DNA of 64,000 nt from Acinetobacter sp. BY419 (GTDB lineage Bacteria; Pseudomonadota; Gammaproteobacteria; Pseudomonadales; Moraxellaceae): assembly GCF_019038395.1 (NCBI RefSeq), contig NZ_JAGFXZ010000015.1, positions 1 to 64,000 of the forward strand, given 5' to 3'. A program made the position numbers and the translations under genes. Below the pieces are notes generated by a model. It saw only the letters and a program-made list of their open reading frames with translations. It searched no databases and was not told the DNA's origin. Positions 27,915 to 38,680 of the stretch are shown piece by piece; position 1 is the first letter of the stretch; each line of letters opens with the position of its first letter.

Positions 27915-29024
27915 TTAAAAAGACTCAAAAAGGTGATTTAAACCATGCGGGGCACTGCGCAGATATTGTGGTGAAATCTTTATTTTCTCCCCAAGTGCTG
28001 CTGCTGCATGCCAAGGCCAATGTGGATCATAAAGAATGGCCCGTGCAATGGCGATTGCATCTGCCTGTCCTTTATGCAATATATCTTCTGCCTGCTCTGC
28101 TTCGGTAATCAAACCCACGGCAATCACGGGAATATTCACCACTTTCTTGATCGCATCTGCAAAAGGCACCTGATAATTCGGTTTCACATCAATGTGCTGT
28201 TTGACATGCAGACCGGCACTGGAAATATGGATATAGGCAGCACCTGCAACTTCCAGTGCCTTGGATAATTCAATTGAAGACTCAATCGTCCAGCTATCTG
28301 GCTGGTCCATCCAGTCACTGGCCGAAATACGTACCCCAATTGGATAACCTTCTGGAACTGCTGCTTTTATGGCTTGCAATACTTCCAGCGTCAGGCGAAT
28401 CCGGTTTTCCAGTGAACCGCCATACTGATCATCGCGTTTATTTGAAAGTGGTGACATAAACTGATGCAGTAAATAACCATGTGCTGCATGCAGCTCAATC
28501 AGGTCAAAGCCGGCATCCACTGCACGTTTGGCACTTTCTGCAAAGTCAGCAATGACCTGATTGATCTCTGCTTGACTGAGAGCTTTGGGTGGATGCTCGT
28601 CTGCCTGAAATGGCAGATTACTCGCAGAAACAGTTTGCCAGCCATGAGGTTGATCTGGCGCGATCTGGCCTTTGCCTGACCAGGGCTTATCGGTGGAAGC
28701 CTTACGTCCTGCATGTGCCAACTGAATAGCAAATGGCATTGGCGATATAGATTTAACCTTGGCCAATAATGCTTTTATTTGGGCAGCTTGCTGATCATTC
28801 CATAAACCTAAGTCAGCATAACTGATCCGGCCTTCTGGCTGCACTGCAGTCGCTTCCACAATACATAGACCGGCACCTGAGAGAGCATAACTCGCCCATT
28901 GCTGCTCATGCCAATAAGTGATTTCACCTTCATCTGTGGCTGAATATTGACACATCGGAGCAATAATAATTTTATTGCGGAGTGATAACGAACCAAACTG
29001 TAGCGGTTGAAATAATAATGTCAC
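27915..29024 (-). CDS. Old yellow enzyme-type NADH:flavin oxidoreductase
   Basis: This 369-aa FMN enzyme of the YqjM/thermophilic-like OYE class reduces activated C=C bonds with NAD(P)H. Visible motifs are IIAPMCQYSATDEGE, FAIQLAHAGRKAS, the active-site histidines in DLIELHAAHGYLLHQFMSPLSN (quoted in part: ELHAAHGYLLHQF), and QYGGSLENRIRL. The start is GTG with GAGGG upstream. It lies just upstream of the AEC transporter gene on the same strand. The physiological substrate is unknown. Confidence 0.92.
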   Translation of the reverse strand: MTLLFQPLQFGSLSLRNKIIIAPMCQYSATDEGEITYWHEQQWASYALSGAGLCIVEATAVQPEGRISYADLGLWNDQQAAQIKALLAKVKSISPMPFAIQLAHAGRKASTDKPWSGKGQIAPDQPHGWQTVSASNLPFQADEHPPKALSQAEINQVIADFAESAKRAVDAGFDLIELHAAHGYLLHQFMSPLSNKRDDQYGGSLENRIRLTLEVLQAIKAAVPEGYPIGVRISASDWMDQPDSWTIESSIELSKALEVAGAAYIHISSAGLHVKQHIDVKPNYQVPFADAIKKVVNIPVIAVGLITEAEQAEDILHKGQADAIAIARAILYDPHWPWHAAAALGEKIKISPQYLRSAPHGLNHLFESF

Positions 29025-29065
29025 GTGGCATTCCCTCTTTATTCATGTTAAGTATGATCGGGCAA

Positions 29066-29093
29066 TAAAAAGCAGGCTTTAAAAAGCCTGTTT
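29066..29093 (-). terminator. Terminator of the OprB-type porin gene
   Basis: A hairpin with arms CAGGCTTT and AAAGCCTG is followed on the minus strand by a T-run. It lies about 25 bases past the porin stop codon. Confidence 0.8.
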
Positions 29094-29117
29094 AGTTATA
29101 ACGTGAACCATCACTTT

Positions 29118-30389
29118 TTAGAAGATGATGCGACTGCTTAAACCCAGTACTAGCGCATTATCTACGTTGTTGGTTGACCCTGGATTGACCACATATTGCA
29201 GGTTTGGACGTAGCATCAGCCATTTTGTTGCATTATAGCTATAGTTCAGTTCGATATTGTATTCTGCACTGGCATTGAATACCGGACGTGAATCTGTAAA
29301 GCGGTCATTCACATGCACACGGTTAACGGCCAATCCCAGAATATCATTTGGCTGACTGTCGACCAAGCCGATATATTTCACTCCGAGTTGTTGTGAATTG
29401 TCTACTTTATTGGTCACACGGTCATGCCAGGTAAAGTTGGCAAATGAATGCAAACCCTGACGACCCTGACCTGTTGAAGTTAACTGTTGTTCTACAGCAA
29501 ACCAGCCTGCAAAAGTACGATTCTTGGCATCACCAGGATTGGCAATATCTTTTTGGTTGGCAACATCATCGGCAGTATTGTACATTCCACCCACACGGTA
29601 GCTGCCCGGCAAGTTATTAATGAATGCTTTTGGTGTCCATACGATTTCTGCAGGAATCGTCATGCCATCAGCATGCTCAGTGTCTAAACTCCAGCCCTGA
29701 CCTTCTTTAGCCCCATTGCCATTGTCCGGATTAAACTCATAAACCCCGACTTGTACTGCAAGTTCAGGATTCAGTTGCTGCTTTACGCGCGCACCCCATT
29801 GTGCAACCGGTGTATTCATCCAGATATTGCCCTGCCATTTACCCATTTGTGCAGCACAAAATGCCGTACTGGCAAAATCACAGGCCATCACGTTAAAGTC
29901 CATGCCCAACCCCAGACGACCAGCCTTAATGCTGAGTCCCTGTTCTTTATAATTCTTTTCAATAGACAGCTCACTCAGACGGCTATCCTGATTACCGCGT
30001 CCAAAAGTGCCTTGTACATTGGCCAGCTGCGGTGCATGAGGATCCTGCAAATCACGAACCGAGGTACTTTGACCTTGGCGCGCACTCATCATGGCACGTA
30101 CAGTGACACCCTCCCATCCCGCCAGTTTTGCCATGTCCAATTGAGTACCCAACCATAATTGGGCAGAAGTTAATGGATCTGCACCGTCATTACGACCACC
30201 ATCAGCAAGATAGGCAGTATCGGTTAACAGATTGGCTTCAAATTTGATCCCCTGTTGAGCCAGTTCTGTACGTTGACCATTCCAGTCCCCCAGCAAATAC
30301 TGACCTTGTGAATCAAATGCAGATTCTGCCTGCACGGTTGTTATCATGGCAGCCATTAACGGCAATAGAGCTTGACCTAAATATTTCAT
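29118..30389 (-). CDS. oprB: OprB-type carbohydrate-selective porin
   Basis: This outer-membrane beta-barrel of 423 aa has a signal peptide (LLPLMAAMITTVQA) and the OprB-family opening YLLGDWNGQRTELAQQGI. Alternating short beta strands follow, ending in an aromatic residue (SSRIIF), as expected for barrel insertion by Bam. OprB porins let glucose and other sugars across the outer membrane. That would fit a periplasmic glucose dehydrogenase, but the two genes are 27 kb apart and the link is inference. The start is taken at MKYLGQ; five upstream codons are also open, and neither has a strong ribosome site. Confidence 0.88.
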   Translation of the reverse strand: MKYLGQALLPLMAAMITTVQAESAFDSQGQYLLGDWNGQRTELAQQGIKFEANLLTDTAYLADGGRNDGADPLTSAQLWLGTQLDMAKLAGWEGVTVRAMMSARQGQSTSVRDLQDPHAPQLANVQGTFGRGNQDSRLSELSIEKNYKEQGLSIKAGRLGLGMDFNVMACDFASTAFCAAQMGKWQGNIWMNTPVAQWGARVKQQLNPELAVQVGVYEFNPDNGNGAKEGQGWSLDTEHADGMTIPAEIVWTPKAFINNLPGSYRVGGMYNTADDVANQKDIANPGDAKNRTFAGWFAVEQQLTSTGQGRQGLHSFANFTWHDRVTNKVDNSQQLGVKYIGLVDSQPNDILGLAVNRVHVNDRFTDSRPVFNASAEYNIELNYSYNATKWLMLRPNLQYVVNPGSTNNVDNALVLGLSSRIIF

Positions 30390-30404
30390 GTAAAACCCGA
30401 ACAT

Positions 30405-30788
30405 ATGGAGAGATAAACAAGCAAGGTTTTAAAATTGCTTTCAAGTGCATGAAGTTACATAACTTTTCATATAAATTCTCAGCATTTTTTTTATTATTAA
30501 TTAAACTTTTAGTTATGCCTTAAACATAAAAATATAAGTTTTATTTTATGATTTTTAATTTATTTATATATTTTTCATGATCTTATAATTTATTTATTTT
30601 TCAATAAGATTTCTTCTTTTGAATATTTGCTAAGAAAAACTTAAAACCCCCGTTCATTCTTTCAACAATAACTGCTCAAATAAATATGAAACTTCCGGTC
30701 ATTTTCCAGTGATTTCATCTAGATTAATGCTTGCAATCCTGGCCGATTCACCCAATATTAACTGCATCTCCCTCGCCACCGATGTGTT
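30405..30788. other. A+T-rich divergent intergenic region
   Basis: Nearly 400 bases of extreme A+T content lie between the porin and mutM, which diverge. The region probably holds promoters for both. I see no operator palindrome or ORF that I can support. Confidence 0.4.
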
Positions 30789-31649
30789 ATGCCAGAATTA
30801 CCAGAAGTTGAAACCACCAAAACCAGTTTATTACCCTTATTAGACCAACGCGTGAAACGTGTTGAGGTGCGCCAGTCAAGTTTACGCTGGCCCATTCCTG
30901 AAAATATAGAAAAACTGGAGGGGCAGAAATTACTCAAGCTGAGTCGCCGTTCCAAATATATTCTGGCAGAGTTTGAACACGACACAATGCTCTGGCATTT
31001 AGGCATGTCGGGGAGTTTCCGTCTATGCGATAGCAAGGAAGAATTACGTAAACATGACCATCTGATCATTCAGTTTGAAGATATCGAACTGCGTTATCAT
31101 GACCCTCGCCGTTTTGGCTGTATTCTCTGGCTAGATACACAATCACAAAGCAAACTGATTGACACGCTAGGGCCAGAACCTTTAAGTGACAACTTTAATG
31201 CCGAGTATTTATCTGAAAAACTGAAGAATAAAAATGTTGGCACCAAAGTTGCAATTATGGATAACCATGTGGTGGTGGGTGTCGGTAATATTTATGCGAC
31301 TGAGAGTCTGTTTAATCTGGGGATTCATCCGGCACAACCCGCTTCGACTTTAAGCCTGACGCAGATTGAAAAATTAGTGCTGGAAATCAAGCGTATCTTG
31401 AAACAGGCGATTGATCTGGGTGGCTCGACCTTAAGAGACTATACCAATGCCATGGGGGAAAATGGCTATTTCCAGCAAACCTTGCTGGCCTATGGCCGTG
31501 CCGGGGAAATGTGCGTGAACTGTGAGACCACGCTTGAAAATATCAAATTGGGACAACGTGCTTCAGTTTTTTGTCCTGAATGCCAACCTTTGAAAAAGAT
31601 TCAGCTCCCTGTCAAAAAAATGGCAACTGTACGAGGGAAAAAGTTATGA
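30789..31649 (+). CDS. mutM: Formamidopyrimidine-DNA glycosylase
   Basis: MutM removes 8-oxoguanine and formamidopyrimidine lesions from DNA. The 286-residue product starts MPELPEVETTK, giving the N-terminal catalytic proline and Glu. The helix-two-turn-helix region (GVGNIYATESLF) and a C-terminal zinc finger (CVNCETTL ... CPECQP) are all present. Its last bases overlap the start of ppiC by an ATGA, so the two are coupled. The ribosome site is weak. Confidence 0.95.
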   Translation: MPELPEVETTKTSLLPLLDQRVKRVEVRQSSLRWPIPENIEKLEGQKLLKLSRRSKYILAEFEHDTMLWHLGMSGSFRLCDSKEELRKHDHLIIQFEDIELRYHDPRRFGCILWLDTQSQSKLIDTLGPEPLSDNFNAEYLSEKLKNKNVGTKVAIMDNHVVVGVGNIYATESLFNLGIHPAQPASTLSLTQIEKLVLEIKRILKQAIDLGGSTLRDYTNAMGENGYFQQTLLAYGRAGEMCVNCETTLENIKLGQRASVFCPECQPLKKIQLPVKKMATVRGKKL

Positions 31650-31930
31650 AAACAGCCATTGTGCGTCATATTCTGGTCAAGGATAAAGAAATCGCTGAAC
31701 AGCTTAAAAAGAAGATTTTAAGTGGGGCCGACTTTAATAAAATCGCCAAACAGTATTCCACCTGTAATTCTGCCAAACGTGGTGGTGAGCTGGGCGAAGT
31801 CAAAAAAGGCCAGCTGGTTCCAGTCATTGATAAGCTGGTATTTACCGCTGCTGAACGTGTATTACATGGCCCGGTCAAAAGCCAGTTTGGTTTTCATTTG
31901 GTAGAAATCAAATTCCGGATGGATTTTTAA
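31646..31930 (+). CDS. ppiC: Parvulin-type peptidyl-prolyl isomerase
   Basis: This 94-residue single-domain parvulin, without a signal peptide, is probably a cytoplasmic foldase like E. coli PpiC. Family marks are VRHILVKDKEIAEQL, SGADFNKIAKQYSTC, the GGELGEVKKGQLVP loop and the end QFGFHLVEI. GAGGG lies before the ATG. It overlaps the mutM stop codon and is coupled to it. The open frame continues upstream inside mutM but has no support. Confidence 0.93.
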   Translation: MKTAIVRHILVKDKEIAEQLKKKILSGADFNKIAKQYSTCNSAKRGGELGEVKKGQLVPVIDKLVFTAAERVLHGPVKSQFGFHLVEIKFRMDF

Positions 31931-31974
31931 TCCCCCCTAAATCCCCCTTTCACAAAGGGGAGCTCCCCCCTTTA
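31929..31974. repeat. Intergenic palindromic repeat, copy 2
   Basis: This C-rich/G-rich imperfect palindrome (CCCCCTTTCAC...AAAGGGG and then CTCCCCCC) closely matches the reverse complement of the repeat next to acnD. It begins right at the ppiC stop codon. Confidence 0.65.
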
Positions 31975-32014
31975 TTAAATGGTGAGAAGCACTGCTTCGC
32001 AAGAGGGATTCCAT

Positions 32015-32043
32015 AAAAAACAGTGCCCTCAGCGCCGTTTTTT
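32015..32043 (-). terminator. Terminator of mscL
   Basis: A hairpin with A6/T6 flanks and arms around CGGCGC and GCACTG (one mismatch, one wobble) lies 16 bases past the mscL stop codon on the minus strand. Confidence 0.65.
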
Positions 32044-32058
32044 ATTTATCTCAAAAGC

Positions 32059-32496
32059 TTAAGCTTCGGGACGCTTTTTCAATTCATCACGAATTTCACG
32101 CAATAATGCGATATCTTCTGGAGTCGCTTCCGTAGTTGGCTCTGCTTCTTCCTTGCGGCGTAACTTGTTCATCATTTTCACTAGCAGGAATACAACCCAA
32201 GCCAATAACAAGAAATTAATCAGAATAGTCAGGAAGTTACCATAAGCAAATACATTTAAGCCCGCTGCTTGTGCTTGAGCTAATTGAGTCACGTTGTTCG
32301 GGTTATCCCCCAACACCAAGAACCAATTTGAGTAATCAACTTCACCACCTAAAATCCATGAGATTAATGGCATGAAGATGTCTTTCACCAGTGAATCGAT
32401 GATTTGACTAAATGCGCCACCAATGATGACACCGATCGCCAGATCCATCACGTTGCCTTTAACAGCAAATTCTTTAAATTCTTGAACAATACTCAT
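32059..32496 (-). CDS. mscL: Large-conductance mechanosensitive channel
   Basis: MscL opens under membrane tension to save cells from osmotic downshock. The 145-residue protein has the highly conserved start [23 protein letters not shown] (quoted in part: [15 protein letters not shown]) lining the pore. A periplasmic loop, a second membrane helix ([20 protein letters not shown]) and an acidic C-terminal bundle follow. Length is normal. It is a single gene, downstream of typA but separated from it by a terminator. Confidence 0.95.
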   Translation of the reverse strand: MSIVQEFKEFAVKGNVMDLAIGVIIGGAFSQIIDSLVKDIFMPLISWILGGEVDYSNWFLVLGDNPNNVTQLAQAQAAGLNVFAYGNFLTILINFLLLAWVVFLLVKMMNKLRRKEEAEPTTEATPEDIALLREIRDELKKRPEA

Positions 32497-32649
32497 GTCT
32501 TTTTCCTCTTTATTTTGAAACTATTCTTTTTAATTAAATATTTCGAGAACTGTATTGCATGGCAGGGCTTTTATAACAGTTCAAAATTCCTTGTAATTTA
32601 CTCGGAATTATTTCTTTTGAATATATGGAATTGCCAATTGCAAACAAAA

Positions 32650-32683
32650 AAAAAATGCTATCAATAAATTGATAGCATTTTTT
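32650..32683 (-). terminator. Terminator between typA and mscL
   Basis: A perfect hairpin (arms ATGCTATCAA and TTGATAGCAT) with long A and T runs follows the typA stop on the minus strand, so mscL should have its own promoter. Confidence 0.9.
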
Positions 32684-32722
32684 CATAATATCGCTCTAAA
32701 TGAGCAAGCTTATTTTTAAATC

Positions 32723-34558
32723 TTATTTACCACGGTTACGTTTACGTTCGTTTTCAGTCAAGTAACGCTTACGGATACGAATTGACTTCGGTGTTACTTC
32801 AACTAATTCGTCATCTTCGATGAATTCAAGCGCTTGCTCAAGCGTATATTCGATCGCAGGAACAAGAGTTAAAGCTTCATCTGTACCAGATGCACGTACG
32901 TTGGTTAACTGTTTCGCTTTAGTTGGGTTCACAGCCATGTCGTCAGAACGTGAGTTAATACCCACGATCATACCTTCATAAACTTCCAACTGTGGTTTCG
33001 CAAATAGGCGACCACGGTCTTGCAGCGTGAACAATGCATAGCCAAGACATACGCCTTGAACCATAGAAACCAACACACCATTTTGACGTTTCGCAACATG
33101 ACCTGCTTTCGCTGGACCGTAATGCGAGAAGCTAGATGTCATGATCCCTGTACCAGAAGTCATGGTCATGAATTCAGAACGGAAACCAATTAAGCCACGT
33201 GAAGGAACGGTTGCTTCAATACGGATACGGCCTTTACCGTCTACTTCCATATTGGTCATTTCGCCTTTACGGAAGCCCATTTGTTCCATCACGAAACCTT
33301 GGTGCTGTTCTTCGACGTCAAATGTTACGTTTTCAAATGGTTCTTGCATTTGACCGTCAATTTCTTTCATGATCACTTGCGGACGGGATACACCCATCTC
33401 GAAGCCTTCACGACGCATGTTTTCGATCAATACAGAAAGGTGAAGTTCACCACGACCAGATACTTTGAAACGGTCTGGACTGTCAGTATCTTCAACGCGA
33501 AGTGCTACGTTGTGAATCAATTCGCGGTCTAGACGTTCACGGATATTACGTGAAGTGACAAATTTACCTTCTTTACCAGCAAACGGTGAGTTGTTTACCT
33601 GGAATGTCATCGATACTGTAGGTTCGTCTACCGACAATGGCGGCAGCGCTTCAACAGCTTTCGGATCACAAATCGTGTCAGAAATGTTCAATGCATCGAT
33701 ACCCGTTACGCAAACGATATCCCCTGCATTGGCTTCTTCGATGTCTACACGATCCAAACCATGATAACCCATGATTTTTAAGATACGGCCATTACGTGTC
33801 TTGCCATCTTTATCAACAACAGTCACTTGCGTGTTCAATTTCACTGAACCGCGTTGAATACGGCCAATACCGATCACACCAACGAAGCTGTTATAGTCAA
33901 GTGAAGACACTTGCATTTGGAAGGGACCATCAATATCAACTGCTGGTGGTTCAACGATATCTACGATTGTTTGAAACAACGGCGTCATGTCGTCAGCAAG
34001 TTCTTCTGGAGAAGGACCCGCAACACCACGAAGGCCTGAAGCATAAACAATTGGGAAATCTAACTGTTCGTCAGAAGCACCCAAGTTATCGAACAAATCA
34101 AATACCTGGTCAATCACCCAGTCTGGACGCGCGCTTGGCTTGTCAACTTTGTTAATAATGACGATTGGTTTCAAACCACGTGCGAATGCTTTTTGCGTTA
34201 CGAAACGTGTTTGTGGCATCGGGCCTTCTTGTGAATCTACAAGAAGAAGTACGCAGTCAACCATCGACATTACACGTTCAACTTCACCACCGAAGTCGGC
34301 GTGTCCCGGGGTGTCCACGATGTTAATGCGGTATTCAGTATTAGTACGTTCATCTAACCATTTGATTGCAGTGTTTTTTGCAAGAATGGTAATACCACGT
34401 TCACTTTCGATAGCACCAGAATCCATGACACGCTCGATCTCACCCGCGCGATCACCGAGAGCACCTGATTGTTGCAAAAGTTTGTCTACAAGAGTGGTTT
34501 TACCATGATCGACGTGCGCAATAATGGCGATGTTACGGAGAGTTTTAATATCTGACAT
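32723..34558 (-). CDS. typA: Ribosome-associated GTPase TypA/BipA
   Basis: TypA is a translational GTPase involved in ribosome assembly and stress growth. The 611-residue product has the G-domain motifs AHVDHGKTTLVDKLL, DTPGHADFGGEVER and INKVDKPSARP, an EF-G-like domain II and a BipA-specific C-terminal domain. Length matches the family. It is divergent from the xanthine-type permease gene, with ~175 bases of shared promoter region, and followed by a strong terminator. Confidence 0.97.
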   Translation of the reverse strand: MSDIKTLRNIAIIAHVDHGKTTLVDKLLQQSGALGDRAGEIERVMDSGAIESERGITILAKNTAIKWLDERTNTEYRINIVDTPGHADFGGEVERVMSMVDCVLLLVDSQEGPMPQTRFVTQKAFARGLKPIVIINKVDKPSARPDWVIDQVFDLFDNLGASDEQLDFPIVYASGLRGVAGPSPEELADDMTPLFQTIVDIVEPPAVDIDGPFQMQVSSLDYNSFVGVIGIGRIQRGSVKLNTQVTVVDKDGKTRNGRILKIMGYHGLDRVDIEEANAGDIVCVTGIDALNISDTICDPKAVEALPPLSVDEPTVSMTFQVNNSPFAGKEGKFVTSRNIRERLDRELIHNVALRVEDTDSPDRFKVSGRGELHLSVLIENMRREGFEMGVSRPQVIMKEIDGQMQEPFENVTFDVEEQHQGFVMEQMGFRKGEMTNMEVDGKGRIRIEATVPSRGLIGFRSEFMTMTSGTGIMTSSFSHYGPAKAGHVAKRQNGVLVSMVQGVCLGYALFTLQDRGRLFAKPQLEVYEGMIVGINSRSDDMAVNPTKAKQLTNVRASGTDEALTLVPAIEYTLEQALEFIEDDELVEVTPKSIRIRKRYLTENERKRNRGK

Positions 34559-34732
34559 GTAAATTCAATGCATATGTAATTTGAGGGCAAATTATACAGA
34601 AAAATACAAAACTTTTATAGTCACTGTTACGACACTCCTCAACTTTTTTTGCCCAGTTAAGGCTTTTTTGATTTTGTAAAGACGTGTAACTCGATTAGAA
34701 TAGCGCCATCCTGCCTTAATTTGCATTGACAC

Positions 34733-36103
34733 ATGTCTGATTTTAATCAATCTCCTCCCTCGAAAGATCAACTTGACCTGGTATATGGTCTGGACGATCG
34801 CCCAAAACCATTCATTGCTTTTTTAGCTGCTTTCCAGCACTTACTGGCGATTATTGTCCCGATTGTAACCCCTGGCCTGCTGATTTGTCTGGCACTCGGT
34901 GTTTCCAAAGAAGATACCAACATGATTTTATCCATGTCACTGGTGATCTCAGGTATCGCAACTTTTTTACAATCTAAAAAAGTGGGACCTTTTGGTGCCG
35001 GTCTGCTGATTGTTCAGGGAACCAGCTTTAACTTCATCGGTCCAATTATTGGTATTGGTTCAGCCATGGTTGCTGCCGGTACGCCAGTTGAGTCAGTGAT
35101 GGCGGCAATTTTTGGTGTGGTGATTGCAGGTGCATTTATTGAAATGGGCGTGTCACAGATTCTGCCTTGGATCAAAAAACTGATTACCCCGCTGGTAACC
35201 GGAATTGTGGTACTCCTAATTGGTTTAACCTTAATTAAAGAAGGTTTAATCAGTATGGGCGGTGGTTATCAAGCCATGAGTGATAAAACTTTTGCCAATG
35301 CCGACAACCTGATTATGTCCTGCACAGTCTTGGCGCTGATCATTATCCTGAACCGTATCCGGATCACCTGGGTAAAAAGTTCTGCCATTTTGATCGCCCT
35401 GGTTTGTGGTTATATCCTGGCCGGCTTTATGGGCCATCTGGATTTTTCCGGCTTAAAAGATGCCCCACTGGTACAGATTCCAACCCCAATGCATTTCGGC
35501 TTAAGCTTCTCCTGGAGCCTGTTCATCCCGATGGCGTTCATTTATCTGGTGACCTCTTTGGAAGCCATTGGTGATATCACTGCGACTTCAAAGCTTTCCA
35601 ACCAGCCGGTCGATGGTCCAAAATGGATGCAGCGCATTAAAGGCGGGGTACTGGTCAATGGCGCGAATTCATTCCTTGCTGGTATTTTTAACACCTTCCC
35701 AAGTTCAGTATTTGCACAAAATAACGGTGTGATCCAGTTGACCGGTGTAGCGAGTCGTTATGTCGGTATCTGGATTGCTGCTTTGCTGATCATTTTGGGT
35801 TTACTGCCTGCAGTTACTGGTATTATCCAGGCAGTTCCGCAAGCGGTACTCGGTGGTGCAGTGATGGTCATGTTTGGCGCAGTAGCAGCTTCCGGCATTA
35901 ACATTTTGTCTGGCGTACATCTGGATCGTCGTGCCCTGCTGATCATTGCGATTTCACTGGCACTGGGTTTAGGTGTTGCACAAGTTCCACAAATTCTTGA
36001 GCATCTTCCTGAATTATTCCGTAATATCTTTAGCTCAGGCGTTGCCACTGGTGGTATTGCTGCCCTTATTCTGAATGTTGTACTTCCTGAAACAAAGAAG
36101 TAA
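34733..36103 (+). CDS. NCS2-family xanthine-type permease
   Basis: This 456-aa protein of the nucleobase-ascorbate transporter family has 14 membrane segments. Its NAT signature is FAQNNGVIQLTGVASRYVG, matching bacterial xanthine permeases (XanP/XanQ) rather than uracil carriers. The early VPIVTPGLL-type motif is present as IIVPIVTPGLLICLA. Purine uptake by proton symport is the likely role; xanthine versus uric acid cannot be told from sequence alone. It has a strong terminator of its own. Confidence 0.9.
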   Translation: MSDFNQSPPSKDQLDLVYGLDDRPKPFIAFLAAFQHLLAIIVPIVTPGLLICLALGVSKEDTNMILSMSLVISGIATFLQSKKVGPFGAGLLIVQGTSFNFIGPIIGIGSAMVAAGTPVESVMAAIFGVVIAGAFIEMGVSQILPWIKKLITPLVTGIVVLLIGLTLIKEGLISMGGGYQAMSDKTFANADNLIMSCTVLALIIILNRIRITWVKSSAILIALVCGYILAGFMGHLDFSGLKDAPLVQIPTPMHFGLSFSWSLFIPMAFIYLVTSLEAIGDITATSKLSNQPVDGPKWMQRIKGGVLVNGANSFLAGIFNTFPSSVFAQNNGVIQLTGVASRYVGIWIAALLIILGLLPAVTGIIQAVPQAVLGGAVMVMFGAVAASGINILSGVHLDRRALLIIAISLALGLGVAQVPQILEHLPELFRNIFSSGVATGGIAALILNVVLPETKK

Positions 36104-36113
36104 TTTCATGTCC

Positions 36114-36152
36114 AAAGAACACTGTCTAGGTCAGACTTAGGCAGTGTTCTTT
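36114..36152 (+). terminator. Terminator of the xanthine-type permease gene
   Basis: A long hairpin with 15-base arms (AAAGAACACTGTCTA and TAGGCAGTGTTCTTT, one G-U pair) ends 17 bases before rsmC. The T-run is short (TTT), so termination may be partial. Confidence 0.7.
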
Positions 36153-36169
36153 ATATTGGAGAGATACCC

Positions 36170-37204
36170 ATGGATCCTAAAAGCGAAGTTTTATTAAGAC
36201 AATATGATTTTTTGTCGGGTCGCATCTTACTCATTAATGCACCGACAGATGATCTACTCGCTGACTTCGATGCCTCTATCAATCCCGCTGTCTGGACATG
36301 GAATTTTAATGATTTTCAATATTTCCAGTCACAACAAGCAGATGTGCATTTTGGTGCAGAGATGCCTGAAGGTGAATTTGATCAGGCGGTTATTTTTGTA
36401 CCTAAGTCCAAAGAACTGCTCAATTATTTACTGCATAATGTGGCAGCGCAGCTTAAACCGGGCAGCAGTATTTTTCTGGTCGGTGAAAAGAAAGGCGGGA
36501 TAGAACGTGCAGCCAAACAGTTGCAGCCTTTTGGTAAAACACTCAAACTCGATAGCGCACGTCATTGCCAGCTTTGGCAACTGGTTCTAGATCACACGGT
36601 CGAGAAAAAATCACTTGCTGACTGGGCACAGCGTTATACCGTATCCACTCCAAATGGTGATCTGAATATTTGTGCCCTTCCGGGTGTCTTTAGTCAAAAC
36701 CGTTTAGATATTGGGACTGCCACGTTATTACCTTATTTGTCACAGGTAAGCTCCGGTAAAATCGCTGACTTTGGTTGTGGCGCAGGTGTGATTAGTGCGT
36801 ATCTGGCAAAGTTGAATCCTAAAAACCGGATTTTTGCGATGGATGTTGATGCCTTTGCACTGGCCTCTACACAAATGACTTTTGAAGAAAACCAGCTCAC
36901 TCCTGAACAGATTGAAATTAAGGCGGTCACCGGCATTGCGGATGCACCCTTATTCTTGCACGCCATTGTCAGCAATCCGCCATTTCATATGGGAATCGAG
37001 ACCGATTACACGGCAAGTGAAACCTTGTGTAAAACTTCGCGTCGTCATTTAAAATCAGGCGGTGAGCTCTGGATAGTCGCCAACCGTTTCTTAAACTACC
37101 CTACCCTGATTGAACAAAACTTTGGTCGCTGCACAGTGAAAGCGGATCAACAAGGCTTTAAAGTGCTCTTCGCCAGCACCAAAAAAAATGTTAAGGAATC
37201 ATGA
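36170..37204 (+). CDS. rsmC: 16S rRNA m2G1207 methyltransferase
   Basis: RsmC methylates G1207 of 16S rRNA in the small subunit. The 344-residue product has the two-part architecture of the family: a degenerate N-terminal half and a C-terminal SAM domain with [17 protein letters not shown] and the catalytic motif [22 protein letters not shown] precedes the ATG. Its stop overlaps the start of the amino-acid permease gene, so the two are coupled although unrelated in function. Confidence 0.9.
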   Translation: MDPKSEVLLRQYDFLSGRILLINAPTDDLLADFDASINPAVWTWNFNDFQYFQSQQADVHFGAEMPEGEFDQAVIFVPKSKELLNYLLHNVAAQLKPGSSIFLVGEKKGGIERAAKQLQPFGKTLKLDSARHCQLWQLVLDHTVEKKSLADWAQRYTVSTPNGDLNICALPGVFSQNRLDIGTATLLPYLSQVSSGKIADFGCGAGVISAYLAKLNPKNRIFAMDVDAFALASTQMTFEENQLTPEQIEIKAVTGIADAPLFLHAIVSNPPFHMGIETDYTASETLCKTSRRHLKSGGELWIVANRFLNYPTLIEQNFGRCTVKADQQGFKVLFASTKKNVKES

Positions 37205-38667
37205 TGAGCGAAACGCAAAATACGATGCAGCTGCAGCGTAAGCTGGGTGCTCGTCATCTGAATATGATCGCCATTGGCGGATCAATTGGTACAGGCCTAT
37301 TCCTGGCCTCAGGTGCGACCATTGCTAACGCTGGACCAGGCGGTGCACTACTCGCATATGTACTGATTGGTATCATGATTTATTTCCTGATGACCAGCTT
37401 GGGTGAACTTGCCACGCACAACCCGACCTCAGGTGCATTTTTCACTTACGGCACTAAATATGTCGAAGGTGGTTTTGGTTTCGCTCTGGGTTGGAACTAC
37501 TGGTATAACTGGGCCATTACCGTGGCTTTTGAGCTGGTGGCAGTTCAGTTCATTATGAAATTCTGGTTTCCCGATATTCCGGGCGTGTACTGGAGCGCAA
37601 TTTTCCTTGCCATTATTTTTGGGATTAATGCCCTGACGGTAAAAGGCTTTGGTGAATCTGAATTTTTCTTTTCTCTGGTGAAAGTGCTCGCGATCATTGC
37701 TTTTATCATCATCGGAATCTGGATGATCGTGAAAATCATGCTTACCCCGGGTGCTGAAGCATTTGCCAACTGGAGCATTGGTGATGCACCCTTTGTCGGT
37801 GGTTTTCAGGCGTTAATTGGCGTGGCGATGATTGCCGGATTCTCCTTCCAGGGTACCGAAATGGTCGGTGTGGCAGCAGGCGAGTCGAAAGATCCAAAGA
37901 AAACCATTCCGGTGGCTATCAAACAAATTTTCTGGCGTATCCTGTTATTTTATATCGTGTGTATTTTCATTATCGGCACATTGATTGCCTATAATGACCC
38001 ACGTTTATTACAGGCAGCCGCAACCGATAATATTGCGCTTTCTCCATTTACCCTGCTCTATGAAAAAGCCGGCTTTGCCTTTGCTGCCAGTATCATGAAT
38101 GCGGTGATCTTGACGGCTATTTTATCGGCGGGTAACTCGGGTATGTATTCATCTACCCGTATGCTGTTTGATATGGCGCGTAAAGGCAGTGCACCTAAAA
38201 TGTTTGCACGTCTGGACCCACGTGGTGTACCGATGAATGCGCTGTATGCTACTACTGCGATCGCCGCTCTATGCTTCCTGACGACCTTCTTCGGTGAACA
38301 GGAAGTCTTTAACTGGCTACTGAACATGTCCGGAATGTGTGGCTTTATTGTCTGGCTTGGCATTGCAATTTCACATTACCGCTTCCGTAAAGGTTATTTA
38401 GCCCAAGGTTATAAACTGGAAGATCTGGCTTATCGCGCGAAATTCTTTCCTTTCGCTCCCTGGTTTGCTTTTATCCTCTGTACGATTGTCGTCCTGGGTC
38501 AAAACTATCAAGATGTGCTGGCAGGTCAATGGATGGGAGTTCTCTCGACTTATATCAGTATTCCACTATTCCTGGCCATTTGGTTGGGCTACAAATGGAA
38601 GAAAAAATCTAAACTGGTTTCTTATCAAGAGATGGATGTACAACCCATGAAACTTGATCAGGAATAA
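37201..38667 (+). CDS. Amino acid permease, lysine-permease-like
   Basis: This 488-residue APC-superfamily carrier has 12 helices. The conserved starting region [20 protein letters not shown] is present. The segment [26 protein letters not shown] (quoted in part) with [12 protein letters not shown] resembles LysP. Lysine or another basic amino acid is the likely substrate, but this is not certain. Two consecutive ATG codons overlap the rsmC stop; AAGGA serves either. A hairpin terminator follows. Confidence 0.85.
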   Translation: MMSETQNTMQLQRKLGARHLNMIAIGGSIGTGLFLASGATIANAGPGGALLAYVLIGIMIYFLMTSLGELATHNPTSGAFFTYGTKYVEGGFGFALGWNYWYNWAITVAFELVAVQFIMKFWFPDIPGVYWSAIFLAIIFGINALTVKGFGESEFFFSLVKVLAIIAFIIIGIWMIVKIMLTPGAEAFANWSIGDAPFVGGFQALIGVAMIAGFSFQGTEMVGVAAGESKDPKKTIPVAIKQIFWRILLFYIVCIFIIGTLIAYNDPRLLQAAATDNIALSPFTLLYEKAGFAFAASIMNAVILTAILSAGNSGMYSSTRMLFDMARKGSAPKMFARLDPRGVPMNALYATTAIAALCFLTTFFGEQEVFNWLLNMSGMCGFIVWLGIAISHYRFRKGYLAQGYKLEDLAYRAKFFPFAPWFAFILCTIVVLGQNYQDVLAGQWMGVLSTYISIPLFLAIWLGYKWKKKSKLVSYQEMDVQPMKLDQE

Positions 38668-38680
38668 ACCATCATTCATT